NCBI GenBank assembly: GCA_028866905.1
Contig: JAGWHI010000003.1
Coordinates: forward strand, 1 to 64,000
Reading direction: 5' to 3'
From: Microcaldota archaeon
Lineage (GTDB): Archaea > Micrarchaeota > Micrarchaeia > Micrarchaeales > Micrarchaeaceae
Length of the DNA stretch: 64,000 bases
The position numbers and the translations under genes are program-made. Below, one piece after another: positions 53,040-61,690 of this stretch (positions are counted from its first letter, which is position 1; every line of letters begins with the position of its first letter). The notes under the pieces are model-generated. The model searched no databases and was not told the origin of the DNA. It saw only the letters and a program-made list of their open reading frames with translations.

Positions 53040-54176
53040 CTAACCCTTGCCGATACCCAATGCCTCGAAGCACCCGTCGTAGAAGCGCTCTGCCCTTGAT
53101 ATGTAGAAGGAACTGAGGTTTGTGCTGTTGGGTATTGCCCTGCGGCCGCCCCTCAGCATCTTCGCCACCGTCGACGGAAGCTGCGATTCCGCGGATACTG
53201 TGCACATCCTTCTCACCTCTTTGGGTATTGGCGTATACGAGGGCAGCGCCACAGGAACCCCTAGCGCCAGCGCCTCGAGAGATATTATGCTGAGGCCCTC
53301 CCTCTCCGACGTGTTGAGCAGCACCGCCGACGACGCTATCTCCCTGTACATCGCTCCGACGTTGCCCTCTGGATAGAACGGGCGTATCCTTACGCTGTCC
53401 GAGAGCCCCAGCTCGTTTATCATGGCCATGAGCTTTAGATGCTCGGGGCCCTCCCCTATTATAAGGCCTGTAGCGTCGGGCACCTGCTCCCTGACCCTGC
53501 CGAATACCTGCAGCCACTTGTCCAGGCGCTTCTCCTTTATCAGCCTGCCTGAAAATATCACCTGGCGCTTCCTGGCCCTGGCCTTGGACCTTATCCTGGC
53601 CATCAGCCTGTCGTCGATTACAGGCGCGAACACCCTTATCCTGTGCCTGCCTATCCCTGCGGCGTGTATCCTGTCCGCGGTTATGCTGGAGTTGGCTATG
53701 TACAGGTCCGCTGAGCTGAGGAAGTAGTTCGAATATAGGTGCGCCAGCGTCCCCCAGAATGCGCCAAGGTATCTTGTCCAGTACTCCTTGCTCCACACCT
53801 CGACCACGTCGAGGATGAGCTTGCAGCCCGTCAGCTTGCAGTAGAGCTTCAGCAGGGGTATGTGCAGTATCGGGAACATGTTCGCCTCTATGACGTCGAA
53901 CCTGTGTGCGAATATCCTGAGCATGCCGACAGAGAATATTATCGCCTCGCGTATCGACCTCCTGCCGTGCCTGTAGAACTTCTCCTTTGTGACGTGCTTC
54001 GTGGCGTGGTAGCGTATCCTCTTGTACGTGAAATCCGACCCCATGCCTGGCCAGCGCATGGAGAAGAAGTGCACCTCGTGGTGCCTTGCGAGCGCCTCGG
54101 CCTCGTTGAACTCAGCGGACTCCAGCCCCCCGACGTTCCACGGGTACGCCGCGTCCGACACGAATGCGATCCTCAT
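53040..54176 (-). CDS. Family 4 glycosyltransferase
   Basis: 378 aa from ATG 54176 (TATATAAGG box at 54194-54208, about 26 nt upstream). GT-B fold: the N-terminal domain starts MRIAFVSDAAYPWNVGGLE, and the C-terminal domain has VIFSGRLIKEKRLDKWLQV, LIIGEGPE and NTSEREGLSIISLEALALGVPV (EX7E motif). It transfers a sugar from a nucleotide-activated donor with retention of configuration. No membrane helices, though hydrophobic patches suggest membrane contact. It stands at the left end of the surface-glycan cluster, divergent from the 54245 gene. Confidence 0.9.
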   Translation of the reverse strand: MRIAFVSDAAYPWNVGGLESAEFNEAEALARHHEVHFFSMRWPGMGSDFTYKRIRYHATKHVTKEKFYRHGRRSIREAIIFSVGMLRIFAHRFDVIEANMFPILHIPLLKLYCKLTGCKLILDVVEVWSKEYWTRYLGAFWGTLAHLYSNYFLSSADLYIANSSITADRIHAAGIGRHRIRVFAPVIDDRLMARIRSKARARKRQVIFSGRLIKEKRLDKWLQVFGRVREQVPDATGLIIGEGPEHLKLMAMINELGLSDSVRIRPFYPEGNVGAMYREIASSAVLLNTSEREGLSIISLEALALGVPVALPSYTPIPKEVRRMCTVSAESQLPSTVAKMLRGGRRAIPNSTNLSSFYISRAERFYDGCFEALGIGKG

Positions 54177-54193
54177 CTGATGACCTGGCAAGC

Positions 54194-54236
54194 CTTATAT
54201 ATCTCGGAACCCTTATATTTGCTACTATAATATAGG
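54194..54236. promoter_or_regulatory. Divergent TATA boxes (GT4 / 54245 gene)
   Basis: TATATAAGG on the minus strand (54208-54194) serves the glycosyltransferase gene. CTACTATAATATAGG on the plus strand (about 54222-54236) lies just before the ATG at 54245; CCTTATATTTG (about 54211-54220) is the better-spaced alternative. Confidence 0.4.
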
Positions 54237-54244
54237 GCTCTTCC

Positions 54245-55117
54245 ATGAGGACAGCTGTTCGTATCCACCCGTTCGAGAGGGGGCTAGGCCCCGACGGCTA
54301 TAGGATAAAGCAGACGCAGGAGAACGCATTCTTCGGGCTGCCTTACGAGGACAAGCTGAAGATAATAGAGTACTGGGCGCACGCGCTGGGGAAGCTCCCG
54401 GGATCGTGGAGCACCCAGACGATGCTCAACATGGAGTCGTTCAGGGTTTCCGGAAGGACACTTACAGAGACCGTATCCATAGGCAACTACGCCATGTACG
54501 TGGCGAAGAGGAATGCAGACCTGGAACCAGAGTCCGCTGGGCTTTCCGACGCAGCGGCTAGGCAAATCAGGATAAGGGGAGCGACCTCCGTGGCGCTCAC
54601 CGGCGACGGCTTCCTTGTGCTCGGGCGGAGGCCATCGGGGCTGCAGGCTGCGGAGGAGTTCACTACTATGCCTGAGGCGTGGCTGAGCACGTCGAGGCCA
54701 GACCCGTTCGACGCTACCGCGCACGCGCTTGTGAGGGAGCTCGGGGTTGCCAGGGACAGCGTAATATCGTCGTTCATGACAGGGCTCGGGGAGGAGCTAG
54801 ATTACGCAGGCGTGCACTCGTCAATGGCTATAGAGCTGTCCGTTTCCAAGGAGGGGCTGGAGAGCGCTTTCAGGCCAACCGGCATGCGCGGCGCTGCGAC
54901 AAGCATCAAGTTCCTAAGGACTGACATCGGAAGCCTGAACGGGTTCATAGAGGAGGGCCACACAGGCTCGTCCAACATAGCGGTGCTTAACTTCATTGGC
55001 CACTACCACACAGGAAGGCAGCTCGAGAATATTCTGAGGCTGCAGCCGGAGAAGGAGATTCACCGCACGCTGGAGGGCTTCTGCGCCCCTATGGGCGTTG
55101 AAGTTAGCGTATATTAG
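54245..55117 (+). CDS. Hypothetical protein with Nudix-like central region
   Basis: 290 aa, soluble. Residues about 110-180 (TSVALTGDGFLVLGRRPSG, then DPFDATAHALVRELGV) look like a Nudix fold with a helix resembling the Nudix box, but the REUxEE core is incomplete, so catalysis is doubtful. The N-terminal 100 residues (PFERGLGPDGYRIKQTQENAFFG, in parts) match nothing I know. It may bind a nucleotide sugar given the neighbouring glycan genes; this is inference. Confidence 0.5.
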   Translation: MRTAVRIHPFERGLGPDGYRIKQTQENAFFGLPYEDKLKIIEYWAHALGKLPGSWSTQTMLNMESFRVSGRTLTETVSIGNYAMYVAKRNADLEPESAGLSDAAARQIRIRGATSVALTGDGFLVLGRRPSGLQAAEEFTTMPEAWLSTSRPDPFDATAHALVRELGVARDSVISSFMTGLGEELDYAGVHSSMAIELSVSKEGLESAFRPTGMRGAATSIKFLRTDIGSLNGFIEEGHTGSSNIAVLNFIGHYHTGRQLENILRLQPEKEIHRTLEGFCAPMGVEVSVY

Positions 55118-55314
55118 AGGCAAAACGACGGTTGGATTGGTCATCTTAGGAAATGGTTTTTAATTTGGCTGGGCGGTATGATTTCGAGGATATCGCAACA
55201 GTCAGCGACCTAATTTTAGGATAGCCTCATGGCGATTACCATACAGGTGTTCCAGTCTTCTTTGATTCGCAGAAACAATTATAATGTTTGGAATTGCAGC
55301 AGTAGCGATATACG
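55118..55314. other. Intergenic stretch before the first epimerase gene
   Basis: Nearly 200 bp without an ORF I would support. A TATA-like AATTATAATG (about 55275-55284) lies about 35 nt before the epimerase ATG at 55315. Nothing else was recognised. Confidence 0.5.
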
Positions 55315-56217
55315 ATGCGGATAATAATAACCGGCGGCACCGGTTTCGTTGGAAGCCAGATAGCGATCAGGCTTATTGGGGCAGGCCACAATGCGATAGT
55401 GCTCGGCAGGGGAAGGACCGACGGCCGCAACGCCAAGATGCTGAAGGACGCTGGGGCCGAATTCCTTACTATGGACGTAACGTCGGACGGGATTGCAAAG
55501 GCGTTCGCTGATTCCGGAGCAGAGGCGGTAGTGCACGGCGCGGCAAGGATCGCGATAAAGCCTGATGCCGCGGATATAATAGAAGGGAACAGGATAAACG
55601 TGCTGGGCACATTCAACGTGGTTAGGGCAGCGCTGGATTCCGGGATCAGGAGCATAACGTACCTGAGCACAGCCGCAGTGTACGGCATAACAAAAGAGGG
55701 GCCGATCCCTGAGACGAACCCCACAATCCCGACAAACCCGTACGGGGCCACAAAGCTGGCCGGGGAGCTTGTCGCAGCATCGGCTAGGGGCGCAGGCGTG
55801 AAGGTGTTCGTGCCCAGGATATTCAACGCCTACGGCCACGGCACCGAGGGATCCGGGCGCGTTGACATAGTGACGCGCATAGTGACTGACGTGCGCGAGG
55901 GCAGGCAGCCCCGGATATCCGGCGACGGCAGCCAGACAAGGGACTTCATAAGCGTAGACGACGTCGCAGATGCGATAGCGTTCGGCATGGCCAAGGGACT
56001 CGACGGCGCATATAATATAGGGTCCGGCAAGGCGACAAGCATGGGGGAGCTTGCAGAGACTATAATACGCATGTCCGGCTCCCCTGTCAGGCCGAGCTTC
56101 CTCGGAGGCGACCCGGGGGTGATGCACAGCCTGGCAGACATAGGCAGGATCAGGTCCGCTGGCTGGTCCCCAAAAGTGGAACTAGCCAAAGGATTAAAAG
56201 CGTTTCTTGGCCAATAG
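55315..56217 (+). CDS. NAD-dependent sugar epimerase/dehydratase (extended SDR)
   Basis: 300 aa. Rossmann motif GGTGFVGS (residues 7-14), catalytic YGATK (YxxxK) with the preceding Ser/Thr in YLSTAAVYG, and a late DVADAIAFGM segment. This is the UDP-glucose 4-epimerase/GDP-mannose dehydratase class, making activated sugars. The exact sugar is unknown. It precedes the second epimerase gene by 22 nt, so they should be co-transcribed. Confidence 0.88.
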   Translation: MRIIITGGTGFVGSQIAIRLIGAGHNAIVLGRGRTDGRNAKMLKDAGAEFLTMDVTSDGIAKAFADSGAEAVVHGAARIAIKPDAADIIEGNRINVLGTFNVVRAALDSGIRSITYLSTAAVYGITKEGPIPETNPTIPTNPYGATKLAGELVAASARGAGVKVFVPRIFNAYGHGTEGSGRVDIVTRIVTDVREGRQPRISGDGSQTRDFISVDDVADAIAFGMAKGLDGAYNIGSGKATSMGELAETIIRMSGSPVRPSFLGGDPGVMHSLADIGRIRSAGWSPKVELAKGLKAFLGQ

Positions 56218-56239
56218 TATTGGTTCCTTTAGTGGTATC

Positions 56240-57205
56240 ATGAAAATCCTAATAACAGGCGGAGCCGGTTTCCTGGGCAGCCACCTCTGCGAGAGGTACG
56301 TCAACCAGGGCGAGACCGTGGTCTGCTTCGACAGCTTCATAAACGGGGACGTCAACAACGTCAGGCACCTGGTCAACAAAAGGAACTTCAAGCTCGTCAA
56401 GGGTGATGTCAGGGACGCCGGCGCGGTCGAGCGCGTGGTGGAGGGCGCAGACTATGTAGTGCACCTCGCGGCGCAGATACACGTCGACAGGTCTATGATA
56501 GACCCGAAGCTCACTTACGACATAAACGTTGGGGGAACGCTCAACATACTGGAGGCTGCCAGAATGACCGATGTGAAGCGCGTGCTCCACGCGTCGACAA
56601 GCGAGGTCTACGGCAGCGCGCAGTACTCGCCCATGGACGAGAAGCACCCGCTAGACGCTCCGCACCCGTACGGCGCCAGCAAGGTGGCTGCCGACAGGAT
56701 GTGCTACTCGTACATAAAGACCTACGGCATGGACATAGGCATAATCAGGTCGTTCAACATATTCGGGCCGAAGCAGAAGGACACGGGCTACGGAGGAGCG
56801 ATATCGCTCTTCACAAAGCGCGTGATGAACGACACGCCCCCGATAATCTTCGGGGACGGCAAGCAGACAAGGGACTACACCTATGTCAAGGACACTGTGG
56901 AGGCTTACGACCTTGCGCTCAGGTACAAGGGGCGCATAGACGAGCCGATAAACTTCGGCACGGGCGTGGACGTAAAGATACTCGACATAGCTAACATGGT
57001 GATCAAGCTCTGCGGAAAGGACGGCAAGATGAAGCCAGTGCACATAGAGCCGAGGCCCGGCGAGGTGCAGAGGCTCATAGCTGACTCCTCGAAGGCTAAG
57101 AAGATGCTCGGTTGGAAGCCGAAGTACAGCTTCGAGCAGGGGCTCAAGGAGTATGTCGACTGGTACAAGAACTTCAGGTTCGAGTCCTGGAGCAAGGCGG
57201 ACTGA
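56240..57205 (+). CDS. NAD-dependent nucleotide-sugar epimerase/dehydratase (extended SDR)
   Basis: 321 aa from ATG 56240, where MKILITGGAGFLGSHL is the normal family start; a longer reading from 56207 adds 11 unlikely residues. Rossmann GGAGFLGS, the STSEVYG strand and YGASK active site, and DYTYVKDTVEAY are clear. It is closest in pattern to dTDP-glucose 4,6-dehydratase/UDP-glucuronate decarboxylase-type enzymes (STSEVYG). GTGGT precedes the ATG. It supplies sugars for the nearby glycosyltransferases; this is inference. Confidence 0.9.
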   Translation: MKILITGGAGFLGSHLCERYVNQGETVVCFDSFINGDVNNVRHLVNKRNFKLVKGDVRDAGAVERVVEGADYVVHLAAQIHVDRSMIDPKLTYDINVGGTLNILEAARMTDVKRVLHASTSEVYGSAQYSPMDEKHPLDAPHPYGASKVAADRMCYSYIKTYGMDIGIIRSFNIFGPKQKDTGYGGAISLFTKRVMNDTPPIIFGDGKQTRDYTYVKDTVEAYDLALRYKGRIDEPINFGTGVDVKILDIANMVIKLCGKDGKMKPVHIEPRPGEVQRLIADSSKAKKMLGWKPKYSFEQGLKEYVDWYKNFRFESWSKAD

Positions 57206-57252
57206 TGCGCCCGCGCCTAGCGCAGGCCTTGCCGCAACAAGATTAGATTAGC

Positions 57253-57537
57253 ATGGATATCAAGAGGATTGCGGTCATCGTATTGCTCTACCTAGTTGTG
57301 GTGGTGGGCGTATACAAGTACGTCTCGAGCAATTACACATACGCGCTGCAGGCGTCGTACCTGGAGGCCTCAATCCCGGCCGTAACTATCGCCTTCGCAT
57401 TCGGGGCCGTATTGACCGCCACCATCCAGGATATAATGCTAACGAAGGACACTAAGGTACTGAAGCCGTTCTTTACTGTGCTGGTGGTGATGGCGGTGCT
57501 TGTGGCGATCTACGCCATGGTGGTTGCATACCTTTGA
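57253..57537 (+). CDS. Small membrane protein, three helices
   Basis: 94 aa with hydrophobic segments at about 5-23, 40-60 and 72-93 and a short charged loop (LTKDTKVLK). Not recognised. It is the first of three co-directional small genes (57253, 57534, 57712) that overlap or nearly touch, so they probably encode a small membrane complex. Confidence 0.6.
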   Translation: MDIKRIAVIVLLYLVVVVGVYKYVSSNYTYALQASYLEASIPAVTIAFAFGAVLTATIQDIMLTKDTKVLKPFFTVLVVMAVLVAIYAMVVAYL

Positions 57538-57710
57538 TAGGATACCTCGCATCGATGCTGCTCTTCACGTACCTGCTCATAATACCCGGCTTCGTCGACA
57601 CGGCCATAAACTATCCCCTTGTATTCCTATTCACTGCGATAGGCGCAGCACTGTTTTCTGCGCTGTTCGGAGTGTATGTCGAGTACCTGCAGAGGGAGCT
57701 GAGGAAGTGA
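57534..57710 (+). CDS. 58-aa membrane protein starting with TTG
   Basis: A 59-codon ORF starts at TTG 57534, overlapping the TGA of the upstream gene as TTGA, and ends 1 nt before the next ATG. An internal ATG at 57555 would give 51 aa. The product has two hydrophobic stretches (LASMLLFTYLLIIPGF; LVFLFTAIGAALFSALFGV) and a charged end (EYLQRELRK). Exact fit between two genes and clean membrane topology support it as real. Confidence 0.6.
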   Translation: MIGYLASMLLFTYLLIIPGFVDTAINYPLVFLFTAIGAALFSALFGVYVEYLQRELRK

Positions 57711-57711
57711 A

Positions 57712-58050
57712 ATGCCGTCAAAAGACCTGGGGCTTCTGCTGAAAATCGCAGTGGTCGTAATAATCGCAGCGTTCATGGTTGCCGTACTGGTCGGGGCAGG
57801 GATACGCCCGATATACGTCCCGGCTGTGCAGCACAACGGCACGGCCTACATAAACGGCGTTGAGATGACGTTCACGATAAACGGGACGGAATACTTCACA
57901 ATCGCAGGCCTTGTGGGCAAGGCCGGGTGCAGTTACTCGATATTCAGGGTGGAAAACGGGATAGCTTCGACGCCATTGCCCGAAAACAGCAGCACGTCCG
58001 CGGCAAACTTCTTCCCGAGAAGGATAAACTGCACCCTTGTAACGCGGTGA
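57712..58050 (+). CDS. Membrane-anchored small extracellular protein
   Basis: 112 aa. One N-terminal helix (8-31), then an extracellular domain of about 80 residues with three N-x-S/T sequons and two Cys (CSYSIF; RINCTL) that could form a disulfide. Not recognised. It is third in the small-protein run and converges with the FkbM gene with a 2-nt gap. Confidence 0.6.
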   Translation: MPSKDLGLLLKIAVVVIIAAFMVAVLVGAGIRPIYVPAVQHNGTAYINGVEMTFTINGTEYFTIAGLVGKAGCSYSIFRVENGIASTPLPENSSTSAANFFPRRINCTLVTR

Positions 58051-58052
58051 GA

Positions 58053-58856
58053 CTATTTCCTCTCTGCGTACACCATGCCGAGAAGCATGTCCCTCTTGTC
58101 GTAGCCCAGCATGTAGTTTAGAGGGGTCAAACGGACGCTGAACCCGCACGAGCGCAGCTTGCGGCCCATCTCCTTGTAGCCGTAGTGCGCCTCTATCATT
58201 ATGCGCGAAAACCTGCGCAGCGTCTGCCTGTCGCTCGACATTATTATCCCGTACTCGCAGCCCTCGCAGTCGATCTTCAGGACCGCGTTCCCGAGGTTGT
58301 ACCTGTCGGACAGCTGCTTGAGGGTTACTATAGGTACGCCGACGCCCTTCCCAGAGTGCGATGCCACGCTGGCGGCGTTGCTCTCTATTTTCGGGTCTAT
58401 CCTTATGCTGCCGGGCCTGCCGCCGCACGCGACCCTCAGCAGGGTTATGCGCTTGCCATATTTGTTGAGGGATATGTTCCTGCTCGCAATCCTGTGCGAG
58501 TGGGGGAACGGCTCTATAGCGTATACGTGCATTGCCCCATTCGCCGCGAAATAAATCGCGCTATCGGCTATGTTTGCGCCTATGTCGACGACATTACTGC
58601 CTTTTGGGGAAAGCCAGGCGTATTGCTCGTCGACAAACTGGTCTGCGAGGAGTCCGGCCATGTCTAGAAGGCTGTCAGGCCCGCTGCAGGCGAAGGAGAT
58701 ATTTTGTTTCTTGTAATCGAGAATCGCGGTTTTCGTCTTTGGGTCGTAGCGTATGCCGAGCTTGGACAGGCGCGCCAGGTTCCTTGACTTGAAGTACCTG
58801 AGATAGGCTCCGTGGAGGTGCTCGTTTGACTTCACGAACAGAGCTACTGGCTTCAT
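58053..58856 (-). CDS. FkbM-family SAM-dependent methyltransferase
   Basis: 267 aa. SAM motif VVDIGANIADSAIYFA at about residue 88, VYAIEPFPHSHRIASRNI (motif II with Glu), and KIDCEGCEYGII, the characteristic FkbM motif. It methylates a hydroxyl, commonly on a sugar or polyketide; here a sugar of the surface glycan is likely from context. It runs opposite to the glycan genes around it. Confidence 0.88.
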   Translation of the reverse strand: MKPVALFVKSNEHLHGAYLRYFKSRNLARLSKLGIRYDPKTKTAILDYKKQNISFACSGPDSLLDMAGLLADQFVDEQYAWLSPKGSNVVDIGANIADSAIYFAANGAMHVYAIEPFPHSHRIASRNISLNKYGKRITLLRVACGGRPGSIRIDPKIESNAASVASHSGKGVGVPIVTLKQLSDRYNLGNAVLKIDCEGCEYGIIMSSDRQTLRRFSRIMIEAHYGYKEMGRKLRSCGFSVRLTPLNYMLGYDKRDMLLGMVYAERK

Positions 58857-58979
58857 CAGCCTGTTCCTTATACCTATTCTTTCCGCCGTTGAGACACCTT
58901 AGTAGATATTTATAGAGTTTGTGATAGAAGTCTATATATTATGTTTCGAATCGACGTCTGGCTGCCGACAGGCGGCTAG

Positions 58980-60335
58980 ATGTCCGCTTTTATCATCCGC
59001 GTGCTTTTGATGGAACCAAACATACTGCTGATAGTGTGCGACACACTCCGAAAGGACATAATCGACCTTTACGGCGGAGAGGCGAAGATGCCGAACCTCA
59101 GGAAGCTCGCGAAGGACTCCATGGTGTACGATAACTGCATAGCACCGTCGCCATGGACATTCCCGTCGCACGTGTCGCTGTTCACGGGCCTGTACCCCAG
59201 CGAGCACGGGATACACGAGACGAAGGACGTCAAGGTGGAGCAGCTGCGCGAAAGGCACATGCGCCTGGGAGCGGAGAGGCTGGCCGAGTTCCTGTCGGCG
59301 CGCGGTTACAACACGCTTGGCGTATCCAACAACCTGATGGTATCGAGGTTCACAGGCTTCGACAGGGGCTTCAGGAACTTCTTCAACATAGAGCCGTCGC
59401 CGTGGTCGAGGAGCAAGATCGCCACAGAGGCGAGGAACATTGGCGCAGGCATGTTCCAGATATCCAAGGAGCTCATAGCTGCGAGGAGGATCAACGACAT
59501 GCTGAAGTACGCCAAGGAGTTCATGAGGATCAAGTCGCTCGCCAAGGCGGTCAATTACCCGATGGACAAGGGGGCGGAACTCACAAACAGCCTGATAACG
59601 TACACTCCGCTCTACGGCAAGTTCTTCCTGTTCGTCAACTACTACGAGATGCACGAGCCGTACAAGGGCTTCGACGAGAAGGAGATGCTGGACAACCTGC
59701 TCGGGATAAGGAAGACATCCGCGGCGAAAGTGGAGCGCCTGAAGGGGTAGTACGTTTCCGAGGCCGAGTACCTCGACTCGCGCCTGGGCGAGCTGATCGG
59801 GACGCTCAGGTCAAGGGGCGTCTACGACGACACAATGGTAATAATAACATCGGACCACGGCCAGGCGTTCAACGAGCACGGGTTCATGTACCACGGAACC
59901 TACCTGTACGACGAGATAGTGCGCATACCCCTGATAATAAAGTATCCGCACGGCAGGAGGTTCAGGAAGAGGCCCGGCTGCCAGAGCCTGTGCAACATAT
60001 TCCCGCTCATACGCGACATACTCGACGGAAAGGACGACAGGAGGGTGACTACCGGGTCGGCTTTCGCGGAGGCGTACGGCAACACCGAGCACATCCCCAA
60101 GGCGTACAGCCACATGATGCCGTACATCGAGAAGACGTACGAGAAAGTGAGGAAGGCTGTTTATACCGACAGCGGCAAGATGACGTTCAACGATACCGAT
60201 GGCACAATTGAGGAGCTTTACGACGGCAAGAGGGAGATCGATCCGAACGGCAGCAAGGCAAAGGGATTGGCTAAAACGCTGTCGACCGAACTGAACAGGT
60301 TCGGAAAACGCGACGGGTTCAGGGTGAGCGCCTGA
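58980..60335 (+). pseudogene. Sulfatase/alkaline-phosphatase-fold enzyme, copy 1, interrupted by one in-frame TAG
   Basis: The reading frame is open from 58980 (or the more family-like ATG 59010) to 60335 except for TAG at 59748-59750. In the intact copy downstream this position is CAG (Gln in KHQYV), so a single C-to-T change explains it. Metal and nucleophile regions are otherwise normal: NILLIVCDTLRKD, SPWTFPSHVSLFTG (Thr in the place of the sulfatase Cys/Ser) and ITSDHGQAFNEHG, which lies after the stop. Without readthrough the protein ends at about 246-256 aa and lacks the second metal site. Sequencing error, polymorphism, decay or amber readthrough are all possible. Confidence 0.75.
59010..59240 (+). 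repeat. 231-bp direct repeat, copy 1 (5' end of sulfatase-fold gene 1)
   Basis: Identical to 60335-60565 except for five single-base differences (about 98% identity), at an offset of 1325 bp. Identity stops abruptly after GTGGAG. The encoded proteins are far less similar beyond this point. Confidence 0.9.
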
Positions 60336-61690
60336 CGGAACCGAACATACTGCTGATAGTGTGCGACACACTCCGAAAGGACATAATCGACCTTTACGGC
60401 GGAGAGGCGAGGATGCCGAACCTCAGGAAGCTCGCTAAGGACTCCATGGTGTACGATAACTGCATAGCACCGTCGCCATGGACATTCCCGTCGCACGTGT
60501 CGCTGTTCACAGGCCTGTACCCCAGCGAGCACGGGATACACGAGACGAAGGACGTCAAGGTGGAGGGCCTTACCGACTGGCACATGAAGCTGGACGTAGA
60601 GCGCCTTCCGGAGCAGCTGCGCGCACTGGGCTACAACACCCTTGCGCTGTCGAACAACCTTATGATATCCAGGTTCACGGGCTTCGACAGGGGCTTCAAC
60701 CTCTTCCTGAACCTCGAGCCCTCGCCATGGTCCAGGAACAGGGTAGTTCGCGAGGCGAAGATGCTGGGCTCGGACATAGTGCAGGTCGCGAAGGAGCTGA
60801 TAAGGCAGAGGCGCCACGGCGAGATAATAAAGTTCGGCAGCGAGTACATAAGGGCGCGCGCCCTAGCGAAGGCGATAAGGTATCCGGTCGACAAGGGGGC
60901 GGAGCTCACCAACAGCATAATAATGGACATGAAGCTGTCCGACAAGTTCTTCCTGTTCGTCAACTACTACGAGGCGCACGACCCTTACGTCGGGTTCAGC
61001 GACAAGGAGAACCAGGACAACTTCACAGGCGTGAGGCCGTACCGCGAGCGCAGGATAGCGGCGCTCAAGCACCAGTACGTGCTCGAGGCCGAATACCTGG
61101 ACAGGCACATCGGGGACCTGATCGAGATGCTCAAGAACCGCGGCCTCTACGATGACACAATGATAATAATAACATCGGACCACGGGCAGGCGTTCAACGA
61201 GCACGGGTTCATGTACCACGGCATATACCTCTACGACGAGCTCTCGCGGATACCGCTGATAGTGAAGTACCCGGGCTCCAGGAAGTTCAAGAGGCGCGAA
61301 GGCTACCAGAGCCTGGTGAACATACCGGACCTCATACACGACGTGATTGGGAGCGGGGACGACTCCAGGCTCACCACGAGGACGGCGTTCTCGGAGGCGT
61401 ACGGCAACACCGACAGGCCGCCGGCCAGCTACAAGCACCGCATGGGGTACGTCAACGGCAAGTACGAGAAGTCAAGGAAGGCGCTCTACCGCGACGGGTA
61501 CAAGCTGACTGTCAACGGCACCGACGGCAGCATCGAGGAGTTCATGCACGGTAACAAGGACATCCTCGAGCAGGGCCGCAATGACAAATACGTTCTTAAA
61601 GAGATGCTGGGAATAATAGATGGGTTCAAGGGCGGAGAGAGCTTCAGGATGCCGCGCACCCGGAAGAGTGTCAGCGATGAAAAGAGATGA
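60332..61690 (+). CDS. Sulfatase/alkaline-phosphatase-fold enzyme, copy 2
   Basis: 452 aa if started at CTG 60332, which overlaps the upstream TGA as CTGA. The codon aligned with copy 1's ATG is ACG (60335). The first standard start is GTG 60359, which would remove the first beta-strand (NILLIV) before the metal Asp in CDTLRKD. Motifs: SPWTFPSHVSLFTG with Thr where formylglycine sulfatases have Cys/Ser, and ITSDHGQAFNEHG for the second metal site. A Thr nucleophile is typical of phosphoethanolamine/phosphoglycerol transferases and phosphodiesterases of this superfamily. No membrane helices. It precedes the PIG-L gene with a 14-nt overlap. Confidence 0.8.
   Translation: MTEPNILLIVCDTLRKDIIDLYGGEARMPNLRKLAKDSMVYDNCIAPSPWTFPSHVSLFTGLYPSEHGIHETKDVKVEGLTDWHMKLDVERLPEQLRALGYNTLALSNNLMISRFTGFDRGFNLFLNLEPSPWSRNRVVREAKMLGSDIVQVAKELIRQRRHGEIIKFGSEYIRARALAKAIRYPVDKGAELTNSIIMDMKLSDKFFLFVNYYEAHDPYVGFSDKENQDNFTGVRPYRERRIAALKHQYVLEAEYLDRHIGDLIEMLKNRGLYDDTMIIITSDHGQAFNEHGFMYHGIYLYDELSRIPLIVKYPGSRKFKRREGYQSLVNIPDLIHDVIGSGDDSRLTTRTAFSEAYGNTDRPPASYKHRMGYVNGKYEKSRKALYRDGYKLTVNGTDGSIEEFMHGNKDILEQGRNDKYVLKEMLGIIDGFKGGESFRMPRTRKSVSDEKR
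60335..60565 (+). repeat. 231-bp direct repeat, copy 2 (5' end of sulfatase-fold gene 2)
   Basis: Partner of 59010-59240. The five differences are ATG/ACG at the start codon, CCA/CCG, AAG/AGG, GCG/GCT and ACG/ACA. Confidence 0.9.

Noticed and set aside
59748-59750. Pyrrolysine or general TAG recoding
   Set aside because: TAG ends several other intact genes in the window, the equivalent codon in the paralogue is an ordinary Gln codon, and no PylT/PylS-like gene is seen. A point mutation or local readthrough is simpler.
59153-60211. Out-of-frame plus ORF (352 codons) across the sulfatase-fold gene 1
   Set aside because: Arg/Gly/His-rich frame-shifted reading of a recognisable enzyme; the family frame is the one interrupted by TAG.
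58980-61690. Formylglycine-dependent sulfatases
   Set aside because: Both copies have Thr in WTFPSH where true sulfatases need Cys or Ser in C/SxPxR, so I call them sulfatase/alkaline-phosphatase-fold enzymes instead.
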